From an uncultured Archangium sp. (lineage in GTDB: Bacteria; Myxococcota; Myxococcia; Myxococcales; Myxococcaceae), in NCBI GenBank assembly GCA_946479335.1, contig CAMLFP010000281.1:1-7410 (forward strand): a DNA stretch of 7,410 bases. The letters are read 5' to 3'. This document shows, one piece after another, positions 1-6,146 of this stretch. Position numbers and translations under genes: made by a program. The notes beneath the pieces are model-generated. The model ran no database searches. It was given only the letters and a program-made list of their open reading frames with translations, and was not told the DNA's origin. The first letter of the stretch is position 1, and each line of letters starts with the position of its first letter.

Positions 1-963
1 CGGCCCACCACCCTCACGCTCTCTGCCGCGGCGCTCTCGTGTGACGGGGTGACGTTGCCTTCGCCGCAGCCGCTCGTGCTGCGTGGCGGCGCTGTGCACG
101 CCGGCGCGAAGTCGTGCACCGCGGTGAGGGCGACGGGCGACGTCACGGTGCGGCTCGCGAAGTTGAGCCGGCAATTCCCCGGTGAGGTGCGCGTCACGGC
201 GCAGGGCGCGACGCTGCGGCTGCTCAACGTGGTCGACGTGGAGGACTACCTCCCCTCGGTCATCGAAGCGGAGGCCGACGGCTTTCCCCCCGCGGCGCTG
301 CAGGCGCAGGCGGTGGTGTCGCGCACGTTCGCCCTCACCGCGAAGCGCCACCGCGACTTCGGCCTCTGTGACCTGGCGCATTGTCAGGTGTACCGCGGCG
401 TCACCGCGAACGAGGCCGCGCGCGACGCCGTCAGGAAGACGACCGGCCAGTTCCTGCACACCGCGGAGGGCGCGCCGTTGCCTGCCTATTTCCACGCATC
501 CTGCGGCGGACACACCAGCACGCCACGAGACGTGTTCGGCGAAGCCAGCGTCGGCACCGGCGTCGCCGACCCGTCGTGCGCCGCGCACACCTGGAGCTTC
601 TCCGCGCCGCGCGCGAAGTGGGCCGCGGCGTTCAACGTGCCGGCGCGCGGGGCCGCGCTCGAGGTGGTGCGGCGCGACGCCGGAGGCCGCGCGTTGGAGG
701 TGCGCGTGTTCGGCAAGAAGCTCACCGGCGACAGCTTCCTCTCGCTCGCCGGCCGCGCGTTCGGCTGGCGCGCCGTGCGCAGCGCGCGCTTCACCGCGAC
801 GGAGTCACGAGGCGCCGTCTCCCTCAGCGGGTCCGGCACGGGGCACGGCGTGGGCTTCTGCCAGCTCGGCGCGAAGGACCTCGCGAAGCGCGGCGCGAAC
901 GCGCGCGACATCCTCCAGCACTACTTCCCCGAGGCGCAGCTCGACGCGGTGGGGCAGGAGTAA
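1..963 (+). CDS. SpoIID/LytB-domain cell-wall protein (5' end missing)
   Basis: The frame is open from the first base, so the gene starts before the window; a GTG at 49 is only an internal candidate. Recognition rests on the SpoIID core: a DYLPSV..E segment whose Glu (codon 91 of the window, base 271) aligns with the catalytic Glu of SpoIID, followed by ALQAQAVVSRTFAL, CQVYRG, HASCGGHT and a C-terminal GHGVGFCQLGA...ILQHYFPEA block. Family members act in the cell wall, as lytic transglycosylases that cut denuded glycan (SpoIID) or as amidase enhancers (LytB). Several Cys residues (codons 14, 39, 123, 128, 168, 287) suggest an exported, disulfide- or metal-stabilised form, as in other proteobacterial-type members. 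The signal peptide is not visible. It ends at TAA 961-963. Family assignment is firm; substrate and cellular role are inferred. Confidence 0.9.
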   Translation, partial: RPTTLTLSAAALSCDGVTLPSPQPLVLRGGAVHAGAKSCTAVRATGDVTVRLAKLSRQFPGEVRVTAQGATLRLLNVVDVEDYLPSVIEAEADGFPPAALQAQAVVSRTFALTAKRHRDFGLCDLAHCQVYRGVTANEAARDAVRKTTGQFLHTAEGAPLPAYFHASCGGHTSTPRDVFGEASVGTGVADPSCAAHTWSFSAPRAKWAAAFNVPARGAALEVVRRDAGGRALEVRVFGKKLTGDSFLSLAGRAFGWRAVRSARFTATESRGAVSLSGSGTGHGVGFCQLGAKDLAKRGANARDILQHYFPEAQLDAVGQE

Positions 964-994
964 CTCGAGGGTTTCCTTTTCAGCGGTCGCTGCC

Positions 995-1023
995 TTGAAG
1001 CGCGCGGCACGGGTGACTAGCTC
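995..1023 (+). promoter_or_regulatory. Candidate sigma-70-type promoter for the pectinacetylesterase-family gene
   Basis: TTGAAG (995-1000) is followed after exactly 17 bp by TAGCTC (1018-1023), and the start codon lies 7 nt further on. The -35 matches 4 of 6 consensus bases, while the -10 matches only its leading TA. If used, transcription would start at or next to the ATG at 1031, giving a leaderless mRNA. This fits the lack of any Shine-Dalgarno sequence there. It is a prediction from spacing and position only. Confidence 0.35.
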
Positions 1024-1030
1024 GTCGCGC

Positions 1031-2284
1031 ATGCGCCGGGCTCTCGTGTCCATCGTGGCAGTGCTGACGTGCTGTGCGGAGCCGCGGGTGACCTCCACGC
1101 CACCTGATGACGACGCGGGCACGAACCCCGTCGTCACCGAGACCGATGCAGGCATCACGCCTCCGCCTGCGCCGGTGTGTGGCGATGGCCACGTCGACAC
1201 GCAGCTCGGCGAAGCCTGCGACGACGGCAACGACAGCCCGTACGACGGCTGCCGGCCCGACTGCACGGTGGTGACGCCGGTGACCACGCCTGCCCGCACG
1301 TGGACCTGGTTCGACGTGCCCGGCACCCAGTGCATGGATGGGAAGACCGCGGGCTTCGCGGCGAGCATCAACCCCGATTCGCCGAACCTGATGATCTACC
1401 TGGAAGGCGGCGGCGCCTGCTTCAACGACGCGTGCGACTTCTCCACCATCAACGTGCCGTACTTCCCGCCGCCTGACGGCATCTTCAACCGCGACAACGA
1501 CGGCAACCCGGTGCGCGACTGGAGCATGGTCTACGTGCCGTACTGCACGGGCGACATCCACGGCGGCGACGCCGACACGGAGTTCGGCGGCGCGGTGCGC
1601 CACTTCCACGGGTACTCGAACATCACCCGGTTCCTGGAGCTGTGGACGGCGACGTTCCCCGGCCGGCGGCGCGTGCTGCTCACCGGCATCAGCGCGGGCG
1701 GCTTCGGCGCGGGCCTCAACTTCCCGCAGGTGGCCGACGCCTTCGCGCACGCGGGCGCGCCGGAGATGTCGCTCATCGATGACTCCGGGCCGCCCTTCGG
1801 CAACGACGTCATCCCCCGCTGTCTGCAGGAGAACTTCCGCACCGTGTGGGGGCTCGACCGCACGGTGCTCGCGGCGTGCGGCGCCGACTGCACCGACCCC
1901 GACGACTTCGCGACCGGCATCATCACGCACGTCGCGGCGCGCTACCCCGACGCGCGCATGGGCGTGTTCTCGAACTCGCAAGACACCGTCATCCGCACGT
2001 TCATGGGCTTCGGCTGGGGCAACGGCCAGCACGACAACTGCGGAGGCGTGCCGCTCATCGTCCCCGCTGACGCGTATGGCGATGGGCTGCTGGCGTTGCG
2101 CGCGCGACTGCACGACCGCGCGGGCACGTTCTTCGTCGGCGCGAACCGCTGGCAAGACGACTTCGGGCTGGGCCACACCGCGCTGCGCTCGCCGACGTAC
2201 TGGACGACGGTGGTCGACGGCGTGTCGGTCGAGGCGTGGCTCGGGCGCGTCATCAACGGCGAGCCGCTGGAAGTTGGCCCCTGA
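1031..2284 (+). CDS. Pectinacetylesterase/Notum-family hydrolase, probable lipoprotein
   Basis: The product is a 417-residue secreted alpha/beta-type serine hydrolase. The N-terminus MRRALVSIVAVLTCC is a short signal peptide with a possible lipidated Cys14 or Cys15; the lipobox is imperfect, with T or C at -1. Residues 50-78 form a myxobacterial Cys-rich repeat (CGDGHVD...GEACDDGN...DGC...C, DUF4215-like). The catalytic domain follows: LIYLEGGGACF, then a YVPYCTGDIHGG segment typical of pectin acetylesterases and Notum, then the nucleophile motif GISAGGFGAG (Ser221). The likely triad partners are Asp318 (SQDT) and His382 (LGHT). The family removes acetyl or acyl esters from polysaccharides or proteins; the substrate here is unknown. 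ATG 1031 was chosen because it gives the signal peptide; a GTG at 1013 is in frame, and the frame is also open back through the upstream gene. Its stop lies 3 bp from that of the converging DUF2378 gene. Confidence 0.87.
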   Translation: MRRALVSIVAVLTCCAEPRVTSTPPDDDAGTNPVVTETDAGITPPPAPVCGDGHVDTQLGEACDDGNDSPYDGCRPDCTVVTPVTTPARTWTWFDVPGTQCMDGKTAGFAASINPDSPNLMIYLEGGGACFNDACDFSTINVPYFPPPDGIFNRDNDGNPVRDWSMVYVPYCTGDIHGGDADTEFGGAVRHFHGYSNITRFLELWTATFPGRRRVLLTGISAGGFGAGLNFPQVADAFAHAGAPEMSLIDDSGPPFGNDVIPRCLQENFRTVWGLDRTVLAACGADCTDPDDFATGIITHVAARYPDARMGVFSNSQDTVIRTFMGFGWGNGQHDNCGGVPLIVPADAYGDGLLALRARLHDRAGTFFVGANRWQDDFGLGHTALRSPTYWTTVVDGVSVEAWLGRVINGEPLEVGP

Positions 2285-2287
2285 CCG

Positions 2288-2893
2288 CTAAGGCCAGGTG
2301 ACGCGGAAGGTGAAGTCGTGGCGCGCGACGTCGCCTGACATCACCTCGACCGTGCCGGGCACCTTGAGCACCTCCAGCACGCCCTCGAGCACGCCCTGCC
2401 GGTAGCCCGCGAGCGCCGCCGCCCCGCGCTCGTCGTGCAGCGCCTCGGAGAACGCGCCGTCCTTCACGAAGCACCGCAACTGCACCTCTTTGGGGCCGAC
2501 GTCGCTCCCTTCGACCTCCATGTAGTTGGAGGCAGTGCTGAAGTTGCGGCCCATGCGCAGCATGGTGCGCTTCACGCCGATGACCTTGCACGCTGTCGCC
2601 ACCGCGAAGCCCATCGGCGTCTCCACGTAGCCGAGGATGAACATGCGCCCCACCGCCCGGAAGCGCGCCTCGAGCGGCAGCCCAGACGCGAGCGCGGTCG
2701 CCGCGATCTCCAGCGCCTTGAACCACGCGCCCACCGGGTACGCGGCCTGCAGCTTGTCGAAGTTGATGCCGATGGCGCGCAACTGCTCCGCCACCTGCGG
2801 CGTGAGGCGCGTCCCGAAGGCCCTCCGCAACCCCTCCACCGCGCCCTGAAACACGATCGGTTCCGAAACCGGAGCCACCATGCCGCGCACCAT
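2288..2893 (-). CDS. DUF2378/TIGR02265 family protein (myxobacterial family)
   Basis: This 201-residue protein matches the layout of the DUF2378 (TIGR02265) paralogous family, which is largely confined to myxobacteria: an opening IVFQGAVEGL, RLTPQVAEQLRAIGINFD, an AYPVGAWFKALEIAA segment, then a GRMFILGYVETPMG helix and a C-terminal beta-rich half. It has no signal peptide or membrane segment, so it is probably cytoplasmic. The molecular function of the family is unknown to me. The start at 2893 lies 2 bp after the methyltransferase stop, so the two genes form an operon and are probably translationally coupled. A second ATG at 2881 (MVAPVSEP) is an equally reasonable start; neither has a clear Shine-Dalgarno sequence. 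Family assignment is fairly secure, the start codon is not. Confidence 0.82.
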   Translation of the reverse strand: MVRGMVAPVSEPIVFQGAVEGLRRAFGTRLTPQVAEQLRAIGINFDKLQAAYPVGAWFKALEIAATALASGLPLEARFRAVGRMFILGYVETPMGFAVATACKVIGVKRTMLRMGRNFSTASNYMEVEGSDVGPKEVQLRCFVKDGAFSEALHDERGAAALAGYRQGVLEGVLEVLKVPGTVEVMSGDVARHDFTFRVTWP

Positions 2894-2895
2894 AC

Positions 2896-3648
2896 TCAGA
2901 GCTGCGCGAAGACAAACACCCGGCGGAACGCGAAGAACACCGGCGCGTCACCGAGTCGGGCGCGTAACGCCGCCCGGTACGCCAGCCGGAAGCGCTCGAA
3001 GTCTTCAGCGCCGAGGCGCGCGCGGTAGGCCGAGAGCAGCCCGCCCTCCGCGAAGTCGGCGAGGCCATCACTCGATGCATGGAGCTGTGGGTAGCGCCAC
3101 GTGCCGACACGGCTGCGCGTCACCCGTGCGTCGCGCGCGAGGAGCTCGGCGTAGAAGTCCGGCGACTCCACCGGAGAACGGTAGACGTACCCGTCGAGCT
3201 CGCGTGAGAACTGCGCGGCGACCTCGAGCGCCGCCTCTGAGAACGCGCTGCCCGGGTTCGACGGCATCTGCACCGCGAGCTGCCCGCCGGGCGAGACCAG
3301 CGCCAGCACGCGCGGAAAGAACGCGGCGTGACCTGGAATCCAGTTGAACGCGGAGTTGCTGATGACGCGATCGAACGTGCCCGCCGGCAGCTCGTTCGTG
3401 AGGTCGCGCCGCTCGAAGGTGATTCCGTTCGGCGCGCGCTCCAGCATCGCGGGCGAGCTGTCGAGGCCGAGCGAGCTGGCGACGCCGAGCGCTGCGTGCG
3501 CCTTCGCGGTGAGCGCGCCCGTGCCACAGCCGAGGTCGAGCAACGAACCTCCCGGCGCGGGCGAGAGCATCGCGAGCAGGTCATCGAACGGCGCCGTGCG
3601 CTGCTTCGCGAACCGCGCGTACACCTCGGGAGCCCAACCGTCGTGCAT
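2896..3648 (-). CDS. Class I SAM-dependent methyltransferase, trans-aconitate methyltransferase (Tam)-like
   Basis: The 250-residue length is close to E. coli Tam (about 252). The SAM-binding core is plain: motif I LLDLGCGTG (residues 36-44), an acidic residue in the next strand within GLDSSPAML (Asp63), RRDL at 80-83, and SNSAFNWIPGH near 97-107, which parallels the SNAALQWVPDH region of Tam. The family methylates a carboxyl group of trans-aconitate or related small acids, but Tam-like sequences are often annotated loosely and the substrate here is unproven; a generic small-molecule methyltransferase is the safe reading. It is cytoplasmic. It starts divergently from the YheT-like gene and is the first gene of a two-gene operon with the DUF2378 protein. 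A GGAGG lies 15 nt before the ATG, too far to be a normal ribosome site; TAAGAG at -12 may be a -10 element. Confidence 0.88.
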   Translation of the reverse strand: MHDGWAPEVYARFAKQRTAPFDDLLAMLSPAPGGSLLDLGCGTGALTAKAHAALGVASSLGLDSSPAMLERAPNGITFERRDLTNELPAGTFDRVISNSAFNWIPGHAAFFPRVLALVSPGGQLAVQMPSNPGSAFSEAALEVAAQFSRELDGYVYRSPVESPDFYAELLARDARVTRSRVGTWRYPQLHASSDGLADFAEGGLLSAYRARLGAEDFERFRLAYRAALRARLGDAPVFFAFRRVFVFAQL

Positions 3649-3770
3649 GCCGCGCTCTTAACGCCTCCCGGCGCGAGCCGCCGAACGTCGCCGGAGGCTG
3701 AACCGCACGCGAGGAGCAGGGAGCAGCGCAGGCCCGTGCGGGGTGCTGCTTCTCACGCTATCTCTGACGC
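3649..3770. promoter_or_regulatory. Divergent intergenic region between the methyltransferase and YheT-like genes
   Basis: This 122-bp gap must hold the promoters of both divergent genes. On the minus strand, TAAGAG (3660-3655) ends 6 nt before the methyltransferase ATG. On the plus strand, TATCTC (3759-3764) ends 6 nt before the GTG of the hydrolase gene. Both could serve as -10 elements of leaderless transcripts, but neither has a recognisable -35 at 16-18 bp. A bulged inverted repeat (3663-3672 with 3690-3698) is present but is unremarkable in DNA this GC-rich. I see no other element. Confidence 0.3.
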
Positions 3771-4718
3771 GTGCCGGTTCTGCCTGACGACTTTGTCCCC
3801 GCGCGCGGCCTCACGTGGACGCACGCGCAATCGCTCCTCGGCGTCTGGGCGCGGCCGGCGGTGTCGGTGCCGCTGCGCCGCGAACGTCGCGAGACGCCCG
3901 ACGGAGACTTCATCGACCTCGACATCGTCGACGGTGCGCCCGGCGCGCCCACGGTGATTTTGCTGCACGGCCTCGAGGGCTCCTCGTCGTCTGGCTACAT
4001 GCGCCTGATGCTGCGTGAGCTGCACACCCGCGGGTGGGGCGGCATCGCGCTCAACCAACGCGGCTGCTCCGGAGAACCGAACCGACAGGCGAAGTCGTAC
4101 TCGTCGGGCGACTACCGCGACCTCTCGTGGCTCTTGAAGACGCTGACCGGGCGCGTGTTCGCCGTCGGCTTCTCGCTGGGCGCCAGCGTGCTGCTCAACT
4201 TCCTCGCGAAAGACGAAGGCGCGTCGCAGCTCGCAGCGGCCGCAGCGGTGTCTGCGCCGTACGACCTCGCCGCGGGTGCGCGCTTCCTCGACTCCGGAGG
4301 CTTCATCGCGAAGCAGTACCTCGCGCACTTCCTGCCGACGATGAAGGCCAAGGCGCTGGAGAAAGCGCCGCGCTTCCCCTCCGAGTTCGACGTCGAGGCC
4401 ATCACCGAGGCGAAGACGATGCGCGACTTCGACCACGTGGTGACCGCGAAGCTGTTCGGCTTCGGCACCGCCGAGAACTACTACGCGGAGTGCTCCGCCG
4501 GGCCGCAGCTCCAGCGCATCCGCACGCGCACGCTGCTGCTCTCGGCGCTCGACGACACGCTGGCGCTCCCGGCCATCCCGCCCGGCTCCGAGAAGAACCC
4601 GGCGCTCGACGTGCTGCTCACGAAATACGGCGGGCACGTGGGCTTCATCACCGGCTCGCCGCTCAAGCCCGCGTTCTGGGCCGAGCGCCGCGTGCTGCAC
4701 TGGCTCGAAAATCTCTAG
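3771..4718 (+). CDS. YheT/ABHD1-3-type alpha/beta hydrolase (COG0429)
   Basis: The 315-residue product follows the YheT/EMB8/ABHD1-3 family pattern. It opens with PARGLTWTHAQSLLGVW, which parallels the family N-terminus PARGLRNPHLQT. It continues with HGLEGSSSSGYMR (His66-Gly70, oxyanion-hole region), then LNQRGCSGEPNR, and a nucleophile elbow GFSLGASVLLNFL with Ser135. The acid is Asp261 or Asp262 (SALDDT) and the His is His289 (GGHVGF). No signal peptide is present, so it is probably cytoplasmic or membrane-associated through its fold. Members are carboxylesterases or lipases with poorly known physiological substrates. The start is GTG 3771, supported by the family N-terminus beginning right after it; there is no Shine-Dalgarno sequence, but TATCTC lies at -12. 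It ends at TAG 4716-4718, immediately against the palindrome at 4719-4741. Confidence 0.88.
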   Translation: MPVLPDDFVPARGLTWTHAQSLLGVWARPAVSVPLRRERRETPDGDFIDLDIVDGAPGAPTVILLHGLEGSSSSGYMRLMLRELHTRGWGGIALNQRGCSGEPNRQAKSYSSGDYRDLSWLLKTLTGRVFAVGFSLGASVLLNFLAKDEGASQLAAAAAVSAPYDLAAGARFLDSGGFIAKQYLAHFLPTMKAKALEKAPRFPSEFDVEAITEAKTMRDFDHVVTAKLFGFGTAENYYAECSAGPQLQRIRTRTLLLSALDDTLALPAIPPGSEKNPALDVLLTKYGGHVGFITGSPLKPAFWAERRVLHWLENL

Positions 4719-4741
4719 AAAAGAGTGTCAGCAACTCTTTT
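4719..4741. repeat. AT-rich perfect inverted repeat, possible operator or weak terminator
   Basis: AAAAGAGT (4719-4726) and its exact reverse complement ACTCTTTT (4734-4741) flank a 7-nt spacer, GTCAGCA. The repeat starts on the base after the hydrolase stop codon and ends 19 nt before the DUF4291 ATG. The 8-bp stem has only two G-C pairs and its T run lies inside the stem, so it is a poor intrinsic terminator. A 23-bp palindrome overlapping the expected promoter of the next gene also looks like a dimeric-repressor operator. The symmetry is seen directly; the function is inferred. Confidence 0.5.
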
Positions 4742-4746
4742 AGTAT
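4741..4746 (+). promoter_or_regulatory. Possible -10 element for the DUF4291 gene
   Basis: TAGTAT matches 4 of 6 bases of the -10 consensus and abuts the palindrome. It would put the transcription start about 8 nt before ATG 4761. The base stretch 4718-4723 at the -35 distance does not resemble TTGACA, so the call is weak. If true, the palindrome would cover the -35/-10 spacer, a usual position for repressor binding. Confidence 0.25.
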
Positions 4747-4760
4747 CCGTCGGTGCATAC

Positions 4761-5294
4761 ATGACGACCCCCTACCGACAGATCCGAGCGACCTGGGACG
4801 ACCAGACCATCGTGGTGTACCAGGCATACCGGCCCGAGATCGCCGACGCCGCGGTGCGCGCGCAGCGCCTCGTGCCGCCCTTCAGCTACTCGCGCATGAC
4901 GTGGGTGAAGCCGTCCTTCCTCTGGATGATGGAGCGCTGTGGGTGGGCCACCAAGCCCGACCAGGAGCGGGTGCTGGCCCTCTCGCTGCTGCGCACCGAG
5001 TTCGACCGCGCGCTCGCGAGCGCGGTGCCGAGCAGCACGAAGGTCGAAGCGGCCAACATCCGCGTGCAGTGGGACCCCGAGCGCGACCTCCGTGGGCAGC
5101 GGCTCGAGTGGCGTTCGCTGCAGCTCGGGCTGGGCCGCGCGGTGTGCAAGGCGTACGCGACGCGGTGGATTGCGCGCATCGACGACGTGACGCCGCTCGT
5201 GCGCCGCATCGATGAACTTCGTCACGCCGAGCGCTGGGGCGAGGCCGCGGCGCTCCTGCCCGTCGAGACCGTGTACCCCTGGGAGGCGCCATGA
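4761..5294 (+). CDS. DUF4291 family protein
   Basis: The 177-residue protein carries the characteristic DUF4291 text: YRQIRATWDDQTIVVYQAY near the N-terminus, then PEIADAAVRAQRLVPPF, MTWVKPSFLWMMERCGWATK and QERVLALSLLRTEFDRAL, followed by a VQWDPERD...LEWRSLQLGLG segment. It has no signal peptide or membrane helix. The biochemical function of the family is unknown to me, despite strong conservation of Trp, Arg and Lys residues in the N-terminal half. I chose ATG 4761 over an in-frame GTG at 4725 because the conserved YRQIRA block begins three residues after it and because the GTG lies inside the palindrome. No convincing Shine-Dalgarno sequence precedes it. The TGA stop (5292-5294) overlaps the ATG of a 20-codon ORF, and ygiD follows 68 bp later, so co-transcription is possible. 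Confidence 0.88.
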   Translation: MTTPYRQIRATWDDQTIVVYQAYRPEIADAAVRAQRLVPPFSYSRMTWVKPSFLWMMERCGWATKPDQERVLALSLLRTEFDRALASAVPSSTKVEAANIRVQWDPERDLRGQRLEWRSLQLGLGRAVCKAYATRWIARIDDVTPLVRRIDELRHAERWGEAAALLPVETVYPWEAP

Positions 5295-5353
5295 ACCGTG
5301 TGCCGCGCATCCACGCCGACCTCGCGCGCGCGCAGCAACTCGCGAACGAATAG
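5291..5353 (+). CDS. Possible 20-codon small ORF overlapping the DUF4291 stop
   Basis: ATG 5291 overlaps the DUF4291 stop in an ATGA arrangement typical of translational coupling. It reads MNRVPRIHADLARAQQLANE to TAG 5351-5353. Sixteen of the nineteen codons after the start end in G or C, as in neighbouring genes, although this is expected in much of this DNA. The ORF is in frame with ygiD, which starts 9 bp after its stop. It could be a coupled small peptide, a remnant of a truncated gene, or chance. I recognise no family. Confidence 0.2.
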   Translation: MNRVPRIHADLARAQQLANE

Positions 5354-5356
5354 CGT
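5351..5356 (+). promoter_or_regulatory. Candidate -10 element for leaderless ygiD transcript
   Basis: TAGCGT fits the TANNNT form seen at leaderless genes in other bacteria and ends 6 nt before ATG 5363, so transcription would start at the ATG itself. No Shine-Dalgarno sequence lies upstream and no -35 is evident, since the preceding bases are mostly GC. The TA dinucleotide is also the start of the small ORF's stop codon, so it may have been kept for that reason. Confidence 0.3.
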
Positions 5357-5362
5357 CGCGCC

Positions 5363-6133
5363 ATGGCGAACGTGCTCCCCGCGTTGTTCATCGGTCACGG
5401 CAACCCGATGTACGCGCTGGGGAGCAACCCGTTCTTCGACGGCTGGCGCGAGGCGGCGCGGCGGGTACCGAAGCCGCGCGCGGTGCTGTGCGTCTCCGCG
5501 CACTTCGAGACGCGAAACTCGTACGTCACCGGGCACGAGCAGCCGGAGACCATCCACGACTTCTACGGCTTCCCCCGGCGGCTCTTCGACGTGCAGTACC
5601 CGGCGCCAGGCTCGCTCGCGCTCGCGCGGCAGGTGCACGCGATGGTCACCTCGCGGCGGGTGCGCATCGATGAGGGCCGCGGGCTCGACCACGGCTGCTG
5701 GAGCGTGCTGCGCGCGCTCTTCCCCGCCGCCGACGTGCCGGTGGTGCAGCTGAGCCTCGACCTGAGCGCTCCGCCCGCCGCGCACTACGCGCTGGGCCGC
5801 GAGCTGGCGGGGCTGCGTGAAGACGGCGTGCTGCTCGTCGGGAGCGGCAACCTGGTGCACAACCTCGCGCGCTACGACTTCCACGACCCGGCGCCCCCCG
5901 ACTGGGCGACCCGCGCCGACGCGCTGCTGTGGCGCCTCATCGAAGAACAGAATCACGCCGCGCTGTGTGACCCGTACGCGCTGGGTGACGACGTGCGCCT
6001 CGCGGTGCCGACGTTGGAGCACTACCTCCCGCTGCTCTACGTGCTGGGCGCGCGGCGCGACGGTGAGCCGCTGGAGACCTTCAACGACGTGGTCGAAGGC
6101 ACCATGTCGATGCGCTGTCTGCGGTTGGGGTGA
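5363..6133 (+). CDS. ygiD: YgiD-type class III extradiol dioxygenase (4,5-DOPA dioxygenase family)
   Basis: The 256-residue length is near that of E. coli YgiD. LigB-superfamily motifs occur in order: PALFIGHGNPM (His12), VSAHFET (His47), GLDHGCWSVL (His110), LLVGSGNLVHNL (His166) and PTLEHYLPLLYVLG (His220). His12, His47 and His220 are the likely metal ligands by analogy with YgiD and plant DODA, while His110 and His166 are expected near the active site. Plant and bacterial members open the catechol ring of DOPA with O2 using a non-haem metal; the natural bacterial substrate is generally unknown, and no pigment pathway lies nearby. The protein is cytoplasmic with no signal peptide. ATG 5363 is chosen because the conserved PALFIGHG block begins at residue 6. 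It ends at TGA 6131-6133, 13 bp before the terminator. Confidence 0.92.
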   Translation: MANVLPALFIGHGNPMYALGSNPFFDGWREAARRVPKPRAVLCVSAHFETRNSYVTGHEQPETIHDFYGFPRRLFDVQYPAPGSLALARQVHAMVTSRRVRIDEGRGLDHGCWSVLRALFPAADVPVVQLSLDLSAPPAAHYALGRELAGLREDGVLLVGSGNLVHNLARYDFHDPAPPDWATRADALLWRLIEEQNHAALCDPYALGDDVRLAVPTLEHYLPLLYVLGARRDGEPLETFNDVVEGTMSMRCLRLG

Positions 6134-6146
6134 GCGCTGAAACGAA

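Noticed and set aside
980..2176. Long minus-strand open frame opposite the esterase
   Set aside because: It reads as low-complexity Arg/Val/Ala text with no domain, opposite a gene with a complete set of family motifs. Long antisense frames are expected in DNA this GC-rich.
182..2284. A single 700-codon plus-strand frame spanning the SpoIID gene and the esterase, which could suggest a fusion
   Set aside because: The part before 1031 is Arg/Ala/Ser-rich shadow sequence overlapping the real SpoIID frame; the signal peptide begins at 1031.
3663..3698. Bulged inverted repeat in the divergent region as a regulatory site or terminator
   Set aside because: The arms are imperfect and made only of G/C-rich bases, so such pairing is common by chance here; there is no T run.
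3753..4700. Minus-strand 315-codon frame opposite the YheT-like gene
   Set aside because: It is rich in Arg, Glu and Val without motifs, and mirrors a gene whose catalytic triad motifs are all present on the plus strand.
4725..4760. GTG at 4725 as start of the DUF4291 gene
   Set aside because: It lies within the palindrome, and the family's conserved block begins just after ATG 4761.
4034..5215. 393-codon plus-strand frame overlapping the YheT-like and DUF4291 genes
   Set aside because: It is an Arg/Ala-rich shadow frame that crosses the boundary between two clearly recognised genes.
5222..6022. Minus-strand 266-codon frame opposite ygiD
   Set aside because: Val/Arg/Ala-rich antisense shadow; ygiD motifs are intact on the other strand.
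4719..6133. DUF4291, small ORF and ygiD as a new defence or metabolic cassette
   Set aside because: Adjacency on one strand is the only evidence. There is no conserved partner gene, no mobile-element mark and no shift in base composition.
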